Positions 38,560 to 46,974 of a DNA stretch of 64,000 nt are shown in pieces. The notes under the pieces were generated by a model. It was not told the origin of the DNA. It did no database searches and was given only the letters and a program-made list of their open reading frames with translations. The position numbers were made by a program, and so were the translations under genes. Source of the DNA: Oxalobacteraceae bacterium CAVE-383 (lineage in GTDB: Bacteria > Pseudomonadota > Gammaproteobacteria > Burkholderiales > Burkholderiaceae_D); assembly GCA_004134995.1 (NCBI GenBank), contig REGP01000004.1:62001-126000 (forward strand). The letters run 5' to 3'. Numbering within the stretch: position 1 is the stretch's first letter; each line of letters starts with the position of its first letter.

Positions 38560-40623
38560 TTAAAGCCCTGTAGGAGGCGCCAGCGGAATTTCAATGGCAA
38601 TGGTGGTGCCGCGCTTTGCGCCGTTGGCGCGGATTTCGACGTTGCCGCCAAAGAAGGTGGCGCGTTCGCGCAGCCCGCGCAAGCCGTAAGTGGTGGTGTT
38701 GCTGCGCCGTTCTTCACTGATGCCGACGCCGTCGTCGCGCACTGTGAGGGCGAGCCGGTCTTCGTCGACGTCGAGGATGACGTCGATCCGGGTCGCGTTG
38801 GCGTGCTTGGTGACGTTATTCAGGATTTCCTGCAGCATGCGGTAAATGGCGATTTCCATCTGATGGCCGACGGTCACGTCCTCATCGGGCATGCTGGCCT
38901 TGCAGATCAGGCCGGAACGCTGGCTGAGTTCGTCCAACTGTTCGACAATAGCCGCTTTCAAGCCGAACAGATCCAGCATGTTCGGCCGCAATTCGGTCTG
39001 GATGCGGCGCGTCGTCGCCACCAGGGCATTGAGCAGCGTCTGAATACGGCCTTTGCGGTCTATCCATTTGTCCTCGTCGGGGAACAGCTTGTAGACGGTT
39101 TCCAGGTGCATGCTCAATGCGGTCAGCGACGCCCCCATGTTGTCATGCAGTTCCCGGGCGATGGATTGCTTTTCCTCTTCGCGCACGGTTTCCAGGTGGT
39201 TGGTCAGTTCGCGCAGCAGCGTGGTGCGTTCGATCACGGTTTTTTCGAGTTGCGATTCGCGTTCGCGCAGCGAATCCTCGGCCAGTTTGCGCGCGGTGAT
39301 GTCGGTGCTGATCCCCACCACGCCCAGCACTTTCCCGCGCTTGTCGAGCCAGGGCGCCTTGGTGGTCTGGTAAGTCACCACGCCGGTCGGCAGATGCAGC
39401 GTCTGCTCCAGGGTTTCCGACTGCCTGGAATTCATGATGTCGCGGTCTTCGCGGTCGATTTGCTCGGCTTCGGCGGCATCCGGATAGAGGTCGCGGCTGT
39501 GGCGGTAAATGGCCTTGTCCCAGCTTTTTCCAAACTGTTTCAAGGTGGCCGGGTTGGCGAAGATCAGGCGGCCCTGGCTATCCTTGACGAAAATCGGGTC
39601 ATGCGTGTTGTCGCTGACGGCAATCAGCAAGGCGGTGGTTTCCGCCAGCGCCGCGGCGTTGTGGATGCGGGCGCCGTATTCCTGGTCCACGCGCGCCGCG
39701 GTGCGCCAGAAAATCAGCAGGATCAGGGCGCAATTGATCAGGGTCAGCATCGGCGCCACGGCATGGAAATCGTAATAACCGAGGCGCGCCCCCCAATCTA
39801 CCAGCCAGTCCACCAGCATCAGCAACGCCAGCATTTGCGGCAGCGAGCGGCGCAGCATCTGGCCGCCGGGCGCATTGCGCACCACGATGGCCATGAGGTG
39901 ATGGGTGGGGCGCGACATCAGGCAGCCGGCGCCGAAGAAGATGAAGGTGACGGCGGAGGGCAGCGGCACGCTGTGCTGCTGCAGCAGGCGCATCATCGGA
40001 TCGAGCCGGTAGGCGTAGCCCAGCAGCGCGACCAGGTTGATTACGATGATGGCGCAGGCCAGATATTCGGCCGGATAACGATCGGTCTTGATGCGGCGGT
40101 CGTGCAGCGCCAGGGTGAATGCCGCCAGGATGAACGCAATGGCGCTGGCCGGATGGACGTAGTAGGAAAATCCCGCGCCGGGTATCGGATAGGCCGGGCC
40201 CGATGCAAGCAGCAGATTGACGCCGCCGAGCAGCAATAGCAGCGCGGCGCAGATGCGCGCGCCGACGCGCTGCAGCTTGCCGGGTTCCAGGCATTGCAGG
40301 TACAGCGCCAGGCCGCCGAACAGGAAGCCGGCGGCGGTGCCGCTGCCCATGTCGCTGAGCCGGGAGACGGCGGTCCGATAGGCGCCGTCCAGGAAGCCCG
40401 CGGTGAATACGAAGCCGCCGATCAGCAGCACGATCACGGCCAGGGCCCGGGCTACCGAAGCGATCCAGAAGGCATGGCTTTGGCGCACCGACAGCAGATC
40501 GACCGAATGTTGCACGGCGGGCAAGACTTTTTCAGCCGTTTCGCGGCGGCTGTCCTGAGGTAAATCGCTTGCCGGATTCCTGCCCGAATTGCTACCCGAA
40601 TTGTTACTCGAATTGCTACCCAT
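38560..40623 (-). CDS. Membrane sensor histidine kinase, NarX/DegS-type
   Basis: This is a 687-residue protein. After a low-complexity Ser/Asn start, residues 50-310 hold about eight membrane helices; a PAS domain with associated segment follows (PIFVKDSQGRLIFANPATL to GISTDITARKLAEDSL), then a coiled coil, a HisKA_3 domain (SIARELHDNMGASLTAL, His phosphorylation) and an ATPase domain (ILNNVTKHANATRIDV, DDGVGI, YGLRGLRERATFFGG). It probably signals to the NarL-type regulator two genes downstream. The signal is unknown. Confidence 0.88.
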   Translation of the reverse strand: MGSNSSNNSGSNSGRNPASDLPQDSRRETAEKVLPAVQHSVDLLSVRQSHAFWIASVARALAVIVLLIGGFVFTAGFLDGAYRTAVSRLSDMGSGTAAGFLFGGLALYLQCLEPGKLQRVGARICAALLLLLGGVNLLLASGPAYPIPGAGFSYYVHPASAIAFILAAFTLALHDRRIKTDRYPAEYLACAIIVINLVALLGYAYRLDPMMRLLQQHSVPLPSAVTFIFFGAGCLMSRPTHHLMAIVVRNAPGGQMLRRSLPQMLALLMLVDWLVDWGARLGYYDFHAVAPMLTLINCALILLIFWRTAARVDQEYGARIHNAAALAETTALLIAVSDNTHDPIFVKDSQGRLIFANPATLKQFGKSWDKAIYRHSRDLYPDAAEAEQIDREDRDIMNSRQSETLEQTLHLPTGVVTYQTTKAPWLDKRGKVLGVVGISTDITARKLAEDSLRERESQLEKTVIERTTLLRELTNHLETVREEEKQSIARELHDNMGASLTALSMHLETVYKLFPDEDKWIDRKGRIQTLLNALVATTRRIQTELRPNMLDLFGLKAAIVEQLDELSQRSGLICKASMPDEDVTVGHQMEIAIYRMLQEILNNVTKHANATRIDVILDVDEDRLALTVRDDGVGISEERRSNTTTYGLRGLRERATFFGGNVEIRANGAKRGTTIAIEIPLAPPTGL

Positions 40624-40695
40624 TAACGCCCCGTTTTGCTTGCCGTCCGTTTATATGAAAAACGTATCCATCGTCACTCCTGTGCGGCGGCCGGC

Positions 40696-41115
40696 TTATC
40701 GCTGTTGTGCGCTGGCGCCGAGGTTTTCCAGGAATTGACGCAATTGCAGGAATTCGGACGATTTATCAAAAAAATACTCGACGCCCAGTTTAGCGCCAAC
40801 CTGGCGATATGCGTTGCTGACGTTATTGCTGAAAATGATTTTCAATGCATTGGCCTGCATGCTGGCGCGCGCCAGCGACTGCAGCAGGCTCATCCCGTTG
40901 CCCTGTTTCAGTTGGATATCCAGGATCAGCACGTCGTAGTTGTCTTGATTCAGGCGGCTCAAGGCGTCATTTTCCGTTTCGGAGAAACCGGCATAGTCGA
41001 TGCCGGGAATTTCCTGCAGGTTTTCGATCAATAAATCGCGCACATCCGGCGAATCTTCTACCAGGAAAATACGAATCGCAGCCGGATGCGGCACGGTGGA
41101 ATTGATAAGGGTCAT
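40696..41115 (-). CDS. Stand-alone receiver-domain response regulator
   Basis: The 139-residue protein consists of one receiver domain: FLVEDSPDVRDLL (acid pair), VLILDIQLKQGNG (phospho-accepting Asp) and YFFDKSSEFLQL (the usual lysine). No output domain exists, so it may relay phosphate or act by protein contact. The ATG at 41115 is chosen (GGAA upstream). It lies downstream of the NarL-type regulator and upstream of the kinase on the same strand. Confidence 0.85.
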   Translation of the reverse strand: MTLINSTVPHPAAIRIFLVEDSPDVRDLLIENLQEIPGIDYAGFSETENDALSRLNQDNYDVLILDIQLKQGNGMSLLQSLARASMQANALKIIFSNNVSNAYRQVGAKLGVEYFFDKSSEFLQLRQFLENLGASAQQR

Positions 41116-41262
41116 TATGAGTTCCAAAATCGCTACGGCCCTAAGAAACTGTATTGCGGCAATATCCCTTTATTAGCCGGATCCGGCGCTGCATCCGTAC
41201 GTGAGGCATGGCATCGTCATTGCGAAGCGCCGCCGGATGAGAAATGGGTAACCGCACAGTCG

Positions 41263-41895
41263 TTAATCAATCAGGTTGTTTTTGATCGCGTAATAAATGA
41301 TATCGGCATTGTTCGACATATTCATTTTCTGCAGAACGCGGGATCGATAGGTACTGACGGTTTTTACGCTCAGGCACAGTTCATCGGCGATTTTGGTGAC
41401 GCCTTCGCCCTGGCCCAATTTGTAAAAAATCTCGTATTCACGCTCGGACAATGTTTCGTGCAGGGGCTTTTGGGTATCGGTATCGCGGTCGGTGGTGAGC
41501 AGCTCGGCGACGCCGTAACTAATATATTTGTGGCCGCGCAAAATGGTGTTGATGGCATTTACCAGCTCGTTCGGCAGCGCTTCCTTCTGGACGTAACCGC
41601 TGGCGCCGCTGCGCAAGACCTGTACTGCGTAACGGTTTTCCGGATGCATGCTGAGCATCAGGACGGGTAATTTCGGTTTCTCCCGCTTGATCTGTTTCAA
41701 TACTTCCACGCCGCTCTTGTCGGGCATGGCGATATCGAGGAGGACGATATCCCACTCCTCATTGCGCACCATGCGGATGGCTTCTTCCGCAGAGCTGGCT
41801 TCGCCGCCGATTTCCATATTCGGAATCTCGGAAATGAAATGATTGACCCCGGCTCTTACGACAGCATGATCATCAACTACAAGAATTTTTATCAT
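41263..41895 (-). CDS. NarL/FixJ-family response regulator
   Basis: The 210-residue protein has a receiver domain (ILVVDDHAVVRAGV, DIVLLDIAMPDKSG, VQKEALP) and a C-terminal LuxR-type helix-turn-helix (LSEREYEIFYKLGQGEGVTK, then ELCLSVKTVSTYRSRVLQKM). It is the probable DNA-binding partner of the membrane kinase on the same strand. It is a candidate for the factor recognising the repeated element in this region, but that is only proximity. Confidence 0.92.
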   Translation of the reverse strand: MIKILVVDDHAVVRAGVNHFISEIPNMEIGGEASSAEEAIRMVRNEEWDIVLLDIAMPDKSGVEVLKQIKREKPKLPVLMLSMHPENRYAVQVLRSGASGYVQKEALPNELVNAINTILRGHKYISYGVAELLTTDRDTDTQKPLHETLSEREYEIFYKLGQGEGVTKIADELCLSVKTVSTYRSRVLQKMNMSNNADIIYYAIKNNLID

Positions 41896-42097
41896 ATCTT
41901 TATTGAATCGCGAAGGTATATACCGTCGGCTTTAATGGTGTTGAACGTATTCTGCCGAAGCATTTTCCGTCCATCGGCAGAGCGACCGGCCCGCACCACT
42001 AAATTATTTTAGTAAAGGGTGAGATGTAATTCCGTGTCAGACTTTTCACTATACATGAATTGTACGACAGGTCCATTTTGGCATTTTTCCATGGATA

Positions 42098-42128
42098 AAT
42101 CCGGACAAATGCATAATTTGTCCGGATT
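42098..42128. repeat. Perfect 13-base inverted repeat
   Basis: AATCCGGACAAAT and ATTTGTCCGGATT are exact reverse complements with loop GCATA. It lies 30 bases past the stop of the BON gene. No T-run follows, so it may be a weak terminator or an operator. Confidence 0.6.
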
Positions 42129-42158
42129 AGCCAAATACCGCTTACTTATTACTTGCTG

Positions 42159-42470
42159 CTACTTGACGTGAATATCGTTTTTCACCGCTTTCACGCCTTC
42201 AACGCCGCTGGCCACTGCGCCGGCGCGCTCAACCGCTTCCCTGGTATTGACGAAGCCGCTCAACTGGACCGTGCCCTTGAAGGTTTCGACGTTGATTTCG
42301 GTCGCCTTCAGATTCGGTTCCTTGACGATGGCGGCTTTGACCTTGGTTGTGATCACGGCATCGTCCACATAGCCGCCCGGGCCGTTTTGGGTTGGGGTCG
42401 AGGCGCAGCCGGCGATTGCCAGCAGGGAAAACGCAAACAGGACTGCGGCAAGGCGTTTGATGATGTTCAT
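42159..42470 (-). CDS. BON-domain lipoprotein
   Basis: This is a 103-residue protein with a lipoprotein signal (ALLAIAGC-like end: SLLAIAGC) and one BON domain (DDAVITTKVKAAIVKEP, then TVQLSGFVNTREAVERA). BON domains bind phospholipids or surfaces, as in OsmY, and are common in envelope stress responses. It probably resides in the outer membrane. Confidence 0.88.
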   Translation of the reverse strand: MNIIKRLAAVLFAFSLLAIAGCASTPTQNGPGGYVDDAVITTKVKAAIVKEPNLKATEINVETFKGTVQLSGFVNTREAVERAGAVASGVEGVKAVKNDIHVK

Positions 42471-42565
42471 GAATGACTCCTGATTGGATGAATATGCCGG
42501 CGGTCTGCCGGTGTGTTGTTGTTACTGCAAATTACCGTCGATCGCGGCGCCCGGTATTGCTCGCC

Positions 42566-42943
42566 TTATTGCTTGTACTGGGTGCGCGCGGTATTGATGC
42601 AGCTATCCTTGGCATCGCCTTTCAATGCGTCGCACTTTTCCTTGGCGGCGGCATAGTTGGCGTCATTCTTGTCCGCGGCGGCATCCTTGCGGGCATCCGT
42701 GGTCTTGCGGGCGGCCTTGGCGTTGGAGACGGCGGTTGTGTGCGCGGCCTTGGCTTCCTTCAGGCAGACATCCTTGTCGTTGCCTTTCTGTTCGTCGCAT
42801 TTTGCCTTGGCGACCTTGTAATCGATGTCCGCCTGTTTCGTGGTGGCTTTGTAGGTTGCCTTTGCGCTGTCCGCTGCAAAGCCGGCGGATTGCATGCCGA
42901 GGGCGCCGAGACCGAAAACGATGGTAGCGATTATTTTTTTCAT
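42566..42943 (-). CDS. Periplasmic Ala/Lys-rich protein with paired cysteines
   Basis: The 125-residue protein has a signal peptide (IIATIVFGLGALGMQSAGFA) and a helical Lys/Ala/Asp-rich mature part. Two similar units appear: AKCDEQKGNDKDVCLKEAKA and EKCDALKGDAKDSCINTARTQ, each with Cys-x9/10-Cys, suggesting duplicated disulfide-bonded hairpins. AAGGA precedes the ATG at 42943. Related unannotated proteins occur in Burkholderiales; no function is known. Confidence 0.68.
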   Translation of the reverse strand: MKKIIATIVFGLGALGMQSAGFAADSAKATYKATTKQADIDYKVAKAKCDEQKGNDKDVCLKEAKAAHTTAVSNAKAARKTTDARKDAAADKNDANYAAAKEKCDALKGDAKDSCINTARTQYKQ

Positions 42944-43021
42944 GATGAAATATCCTTTTTTTAAGATTTGAAGTGCCGGGTGCTGCATTGCATTACTGCT
43001 GGTTGAAAACCGGGCCGCGCG

Positions 43022-43564
43022 TCATTGCAGCAGATCGCGCAAATCGTCGGCATGCTCTTCCTCGGCGCCCATGATCTCCACCAGCATCTGGCGGGTGGTC
43101 GGATCGCTGTCGCCGATCCTCGCTATCATCTGGCGATACGATTCGATGGCTACCCGTTCGGCAACCAGATCGGCCTTGATCATCTCCCTGACGTCGGTCG
43201 AAGCGTCGTATTCGGCATGGCTGCGCGAAGTCAGGATGGCGGGATTGAAGTCCGGCTCGCCGTTCAATTGCACGATGCGTTCGGCGATGCGATCGGCGTG
43301 CTGCTCCTCTTCGCCCGCGTGTTCCAGGAATTCCGCCTTGACCGATTCGGTGCCCGGGCCGCTGGCGGTGAAGTAGTGGCGCTTGTAGCGCAATATGCAG
43401 AGCAATTCGGTGGCAAGCGCGTCGTTGAGCATTGCAACGATTTCCTCGCGGTTGCCTTGATAGCCCTCGGTGACGGGGCCGTCGTCGAGTTTTCTGGCGG
43501 CGGCCCGAATGGCCGCGACATCGATGTGGAACGGCTCGACGCCGGTGTTGTCATTTTTTGTCAT
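43022..43564 (-). CDS. Ferritin-like/bacterioferritin-type protein
   Basis: This 180-residue four-helix protein has the di-iron pattern NDALATELLCILRYKRHYF, HAGEEEQHADRIAERI, ERVAIESYRQMI and MGAEEEHADDLRDLL. It probably stores or oxidises iron and protects DNA from peroxide. It overlaps the preceding gene by 14 bases, so they are co-transcribed. Confidence 0.85.
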   Translation of the reverse strand: MTKNDNTGVEPFHIDVAAIRAAARKLDDGPVTEGYQGNREEIVAMLNDALATELLCILRYKRHYFTASGPGTESVKAEFLEHAGEEEQHADRIAERIVQLNGEPDFNPAILTSRSHAEYDASTDVREMIKADLVAERVAIESYRQMIARIGDSDPTTRQMLVEIMGAEEEHADDLRDLLQ

Positions 43565-43904
43565 TGCTTTTCCTTCCTTTGAAAAATCGCGGCAGCGCTG
43601 AAGCCGCGCCCAGAATCATGGCGCCGTACAGCACCGGTTTACGTATCGCCCGGGTCGACGCCGAAGATGCCGTCAAAACGCCATCGACGACGACCGGCAG
43701 GATTTTTTCGACCTTGGTCAGCACGTTGACCTGCTGCAGATGCAGCCGCCGTTTCAACATGCCGAACGCCGCGGCCTTTGCCTGGCCGGTCAGCACCTTG
43801 ATGTCGGCCGAGTGGCGAACGGCCTGGACGGCGTTCAGCAGCTGTGCGCGGCAAACCGCCCCCCGCATGATCAACTGCTGCTTGCGCTGGGCATGTTCAG
43901 TCAT
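43551..43904 (-). CDS. Hypothetical protein beside DUF883 gene
   Basis: This is a 117-residue basic protein with helical start (MTEHAQRKQQLIMRGAVCRA) and one possible membrane segment (YGAMILGAASALP). Position next to a DUF883 gene recalls YqjK in enterobacteria, but the sequences are too different for a firm claim. Its stop lies inside the ferritin-like gene. Confidence 0.6.
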   Translation of the reverse strand: MTEHAQRKQQLIMRGAVCRAQLLNAVQAVRHSADIKVLTGQAKAAAFGMLKRRLHLQQVNVLTKVEKILPVVVDGVLTASSASTRAIRKPVLYGAMILGAASALPRFFKGRKSNDKK

Positions 43905-43958
43905 GAAGGTTCTCCATGAATGGACGAAGAGAGCAAGGCATGGCAGGTCTTTGCTTGA

Positions 43959-44270
43959 TTACTTGCCGCAGCTGCGGGCCAGGGCCAGGCCGGCAAGCAG
44001 GCCGATCGCGCTGGAAATGGCGACGGCGCGCCAAGGATTCTGGTTGACGTAATCGTCGGTATTGGCGACCAGTTCCTTGCCGCCGGCAATGGCGCTCGAC
44101 TGCACGGCCTGGGCGCGCGCTGCCGCGTCTTCCAGCAAGCTCATGGCCTTGGTGCGCAATTCGTCGGCCTTGGCGGCGGTCGCAGTGGCGGCTTCCTTGA
44201 ACAGATCCTGCGCTTCGGCGATCAGGGTATTGACGTCATTGCGGACGGTCTTGATTTTGGCTTCGTTCAT
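43959..44270 (-). CDS. DUF883 (ElaB/YqjD) family membrane-anchored protein
   Basis: The protein has 103 residues: a long amphipathic helix (VRNDVNTLIAEAQDLFKEAATA) and a C-terminal anchor (NPWRAVAISSAIGLLAGLALA) typical of ElaB/YqjD. Relatives bind the ribosome at the inner membrane in stationary phase. It follows a 25-codon membrane gene and probably shares its promoter. Confidence 0.9.
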   Translation of the reverse strand: MNEAKIKTVRNDVNTLIAEAQDLFKEAATATAAKADELRTKAMSLLEDAAARAQAVQSSAIAGGKELVANTDDYVNQNPWRAVAISSAIGLLAGLALARSCGK

Positions 44271-44363
44271 GATTTCGATCCTTAAGGGTTGTCGAGGCGG
44301 ACGGAGGCGTCGGCATTGTTGAAGGCTGGACCGGTGCGGCTGTTGCGGGGCGCGGCAGGCGTG

Positions 44364-44441
44364 TCAGGACGTGAAATATTGCAAGGCAATCAATACCAGC
44401 ATCGGTACGCCCAGCATCCAGCCCAGTATGTATTTGTCCAT
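44364..44441 (-). CDS. Tiny hydrophobic membrane peptide (25 residues)
   Basis: MDKYILGWMLGVPMLVLIAL followed by QYFTS forms a single membrane helix. A GGGAAA site lies eight bases ahead, and the frame begins about 45 bases downstream of the TCCTAC element. The length, membrane character and ribosome-binding site support a real small gene, but only sequence evidence exists. Confidence 0.5.
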   Translation of the reverse strand: MDKYILGWMLGVPMLVLIALQYFTS

Positions 44442-44492
44442 TTTTCGTTTCCCGGCATGTGTAGCAACGATACAGACCGCTCTTGTAGGCAC

Positions 44493-44525
44493 ATATAGGA
44501 CTGCGCCTGAATGTCTTGTAGGACA
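44493..44525 (-). promoter_or_regulatory. TCCTAC-N17-TCCTAT element before the DUF883 operon
   Basis: Minus-strand TCCTAC (44523-44518) and TCCTAT (44500-44495) start 23 bases apart. Between them is ACATTCAG, shared with the copy at 48.6 kb. A further GCCTACAA sits 10 bases past the second block. Confidence 0.6.
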
Positions 44526-44531
44526 ACTCGG

Positions 44532-44750
44532 TTATTTTTCGAGTTCCGCGATTAATTTATGTATTTGCAGGCGGTCGATGCAGCTCTTGATGATCTGTTG
44601 GGCTTCTCCGATGGCCACTTGCCCTTTTCCGGCGAAATAATGGCGTTGCCCGGCTTCGGCCAAGGTCTGGTTGCCAAGCACCTGGCCGGCCGTTTGCTGG
44701 CAGGCGCCGAAAACAGTCTTGGTATGGCCGATGACGATATTCATGTTCAT
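44532..44750 (-). CDS. CsbD-like small stress protein
   Basis: The protein has 72 residues, beginning MNMNIVIGHTKTVFGACQQ and containing GQVLGNQTLAEAGQRHYFAGKGQVAIGEAQQI, which follows the CsbD repeat pattern. The start at 44750 is chosen because AGGAG lies seven bases upstream. Its own TCCTAC element sits about 80 bases upstream. Confidence 0.75.
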   Translation of the reverse strand: MNMNIVIGHTKTVFGACQQTAGQVLGNQTLAEAGQRHYFAGKGQVAIGEAQQIIKSCIDRLQIHKLIAELEK

Positions 44751-44821
44751 GCAAAAGCTCCTGGCTGGGGGCATCGAGGGGAACAGCATGGAAGGATGGT
44801 AGCGAGGCACCCTGTCGGCGC

Positions 44822-44854
44822 GTATCAGACTCCTACGCTTTATCTTGTAGGACA
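44822..44854 (-). promoter_or_regulatory. TCCTAC element before the second CsbD-like gene
   Basis: Minus-strand TCCTAC (44852-44847) is followed 23 bases later by TCTGAT (44829-44824). The segment AAAGCGTAG between them is shared with the copy at 38.4 kb. It is divergent from the next copy. Confidence 0.5.
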
Positions 44855-44879
44855 AGTGCACCCTCGCCGTCTTTCTTAG

Positions 44880-44913
44880 ATTCCTACGCAGCAATCAGCA
44901 GAACGCCGATAGT
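44880..44913 (+). promoter_or_regulatory. TCCTAC element before the DUF2383 gene
   Basis: TCCTAC (44882-44887) is followed 23 bases later by GCCGATA, with AATCAG between. It lies about 110 bases upstream of the DUF2383 start and has the same layout as the minus-strand copies. Confidence 0.45.
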
Positions 44914-45025
44914 TGCTGTGCGAGGCCACGCCTACAGTTGGCAATACTGAAACGTATTGATCGCGATTGCATCTGCATTCGGCGGTCTTTCCAGTACATT
45001 CATCCACGCAATTGAAAGGAATATC

Positions 45026-45490
45026 ATGACTAACGACGATGTCATCTCAGTATTGAACGATCTGATTCAGACTTCGAAAGACGGCGAAGAGGGCTTCCGT
45101 ACTTGCGCTGAAGATGCCAGCCAGCGCGATGTGCAGCTCAAAATGATGTTCCAGGATCGCTCGCGCAGTTGTGCCGCGGCCGCATCCGAACTGCAGGAAT
45201 TGGTGCGTGCGTTGGGCGGCGATCCAAGTAACCACGGCACCGTCAGCGGCAGCATGCATCGCCAATGGCTGAACATCAAATCGTTGATTACCGGCAAGGA
45301 CGACGAAGCGGTCTTGAATGAATGCGAACGCGGCGAAGATGCGGCTCTGAAGTCGTATCGCGAAGCGCTGCAGAAGGATCTGCCGGCCAATATCCGGATG
45401 GTGGTCGAACGCCAATATCAGGGCGTGCTGGCCAATCACGACCGGATCAAGGCCCTGCGCGACCAGGTTCGCATGCACAACGTCGCCTGA
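45026..45490 (+). CDS. DUF2383/PA2169-type four-helix-bundle protein
   Basis: The protein has 154 residues, predicted all-helical, beginning MTNDDVISVLNDLIQTSKDG with a ferritin-like second half (ALKSYREALQKDLPANIRMV, ERQYQGVLANHDRIKALRD). Function is unknown; relatives appear with stress genes. AAAGGAA precedes the ATG at 45026. Confidence 0.85.
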   Translation: MTNDDVISVLNDLIQTSKDGEEGFRTCAEDASQRDVQLKMMFQDRSRSCAAAASELQELVRALGGDPSNHGTVSGSMHRQWLNIKSLITGKDDEAVLNECERGEDAALKSYREALQKDLPANIRMVVERQYQGVLANHDRIKALRDQVRMHNVA

Positions 45491-45515
45491 GTTGATTTTT
45501 AAAGCGGGCGATGAC

Positions 45516-45544
45516 GAGAGCGACTTCGGTCGCTCTCTTTTTTT
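45516..45544 (+). terminator. UUCG-loop terminator after the DUF2383 gene
   Basis: GAGAGCGAC and GTCGCTCTC pair around TTCG and are followed by seven T residues. Confidence 0.95.
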
Positions 45545-45567
45545 ATACGACAGAAATCGGAGGTCTT

Positions 45568-46923
45568 ATCAATACCGGCGATATCGGCCTGATCTGGTAT
45601 TTGATTTTCGGCATTCTGCTGATCTCCATGGCGCTGATGGCGTCTGTATTGGAGCGCCTGCCTGTCAGCCCGGCAATGTTTTACCTCGCGGTCGGCTTCG
45701 CGCTGGGGCCGTCCGCATCGGGTCTTGTGCGCATTCCTTATGCGGCGCATGCGGCATTGCTGACCGAGGCGACCCGCATCGCCCTGCTGATTTCGCTGTT
45801 CACGGTAGGTTTGAAGCTGCGCGCGGATCTGCGCGACAGGATCTGGCTGTTGCCGCTGCGGCTTGGAGTGGCCGGCATGCTGGTCACGATAGGCTTGCTG
45901 ACGCTGGGCGGCGTGTATCTGCTGGCATTGCCGCTGGGCGCCGCGGTTCTGCTGGCCGCCATTCTCGCGCCGACCGATCCGGTGCTGGCGTCGGATGTGC
46001 AAATCAAGGATGTCGCCGATCGGGATCATTTCCGTTTCGGCCTGACAGGCGAGGGCGGCCTGAACGACGGCACCGCGTTTCCGTTCGTCATGCTGGGCCT
46101 TGCGTTGCTGGGCGCGGAACAGGCCCGGATGTATGCCGGCCTGGACGGCGTATTGAAAATGGCATGGGGCGTGCTGGCCGGCCCGCTGTGCGGCTGGCTG
46201 TTGGGATGGTCGGTCGGCAACGGCGTGGTGTTCTTGCGCAAACGTTATCGCCTGGCGTTCGGCATGGAGGAATTTCTGGCGATCGGCCTGATTGCCTTGT
46301 CGTACGGATTGGCCGAGTCGATCCGCGGCTTCGGGTTTTTAGCGGTATTCGCGGCCGGCGTCGGCATGCGGCGCATCGAGGCGGCCGCCGCAGGCGAGGC
46401 CGGGATGGAAAATGGCGCCTCGCCTTCTCCCGCGCTGGCCAAACTGGCGGGGGAGGCCGAGTCGGTCGCCGGCAGCGACGACAAGGCGCCGGCCTATATG
46501 GCCGCGACCGTGCTCGACTTCAATCAGCAGATCGAACACTTCGCGGAATTTATGACGGTGTTATTGCTCGGCATCCTGATTTCGCATACCGGCTTTTCCT
46601 GGGAAGGACTGGGAGTTGCCCTGGTGCTGTTCGGCATCGTGCGTCCGCTTTCGGTAATGATCGCCCTGGCCGGCGCCGGGACGCCCCGCCTGCAGCGCCA
46701 TCTGATGGGCTGGTTCGGCATTCGCGGCATCGGCTCGCTGTATTACCTGCTGTTTGCGTTGCAATATCCATGGCGCATTCCGCTTGAACAGCGCGTGACC
46801 GCCATTGTGATGACGGTGCTGGCGTTGTCGGTGGCGCTGCATGGCGTATCGTCGACGCCGCTGATGAAGATGTATGGACGGCGCCGGCAGTCGCAGCCGG
46901 GTACGGGGCAAGATAAAGAATAG
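45568..46923 (+). CDS. CPA1-family sodium/proton antiporter
   Basis: This is an integral membrane protein of about 450 residues with ten to twelve helices and the transport-site region LAAILAPTDPVLASDVQ, then GGLNDGTAFPFV. A central hydrophilic insertion (about 290-330) precedes the last helices. The start is unclear: an in-frame ATG at 45511 lies inside the previous terminator, GGAGG (45559-45563) is followed by an ATC at 45568, and the next standard start is TTG at 45601. It probably helps in pH or Na homeostasis. Confidence 0.83.
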   Translation: MNTGDIGLIWYLIFGILLISMALMASVLERLPVSPAMFYLAVGFALGPSASGLVRIPYAAHAALLTEATRIALLISLFTVGLKLRADLRDRIWLLPLRLGVAGMLVTIGLLTLGGVYLLALPLGAAVLLAAILAPTDPVLASDVQIKDVADRDHFRFGLTGEGGLNDGTAFPFVMLGLALLGAEQARMYAGLDGVLKMAWGVLAGPLCGWLLGWSVGNGVVFLRKRYRLAFGMEEFLAIGLIALSYGLAESIRGFGFLAVFAAGVGMRRIEAAAAGEAGMENGASPSPALAKLAGEAESVAGSDDKAPAYMAATVLDFNQQIEHFAEFMTVLLLGILISHTGFSWEGLGVALVLFGIVRPLSVMIALAGAGTPRLQRHLMGWFGIRGIGSLYYLLFALQYPWRIPLEQRVTAIVMTVLALSVALHGVSSTPLMKMYGRRRQSQPGTGQDKE

Positions 46924-46925
46924 TA

Positions 46926-46947
46926 AAAGGGAACCGAAGTTCCCTTT
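46926..46947. terminator. Hairpin between antiporter and DUF3309 genes
   Basis: AAAGGGAAC and GTTCCCTTT pair around CGAA, serving convergent genes. The T-run is short. Confidence 0.7.
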
Positions 46948-46974
46948 GGGTTTCGATGCAATCGATCCGTCGCC

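Noticed and set aside
38398-40239. Open frame of about 610 codons opposite the membrane sensor kinase
   Set aside because: It is a codon-bias shadow; the opposite strand encodes clear PAS, HisKA_3 and ATPase motifs.
42098-42128. Perfect palindrome read as a terminator of the BON gene
   Set aside because: No T-run follows on the minus strand; it is listed only as an inverted repeat.
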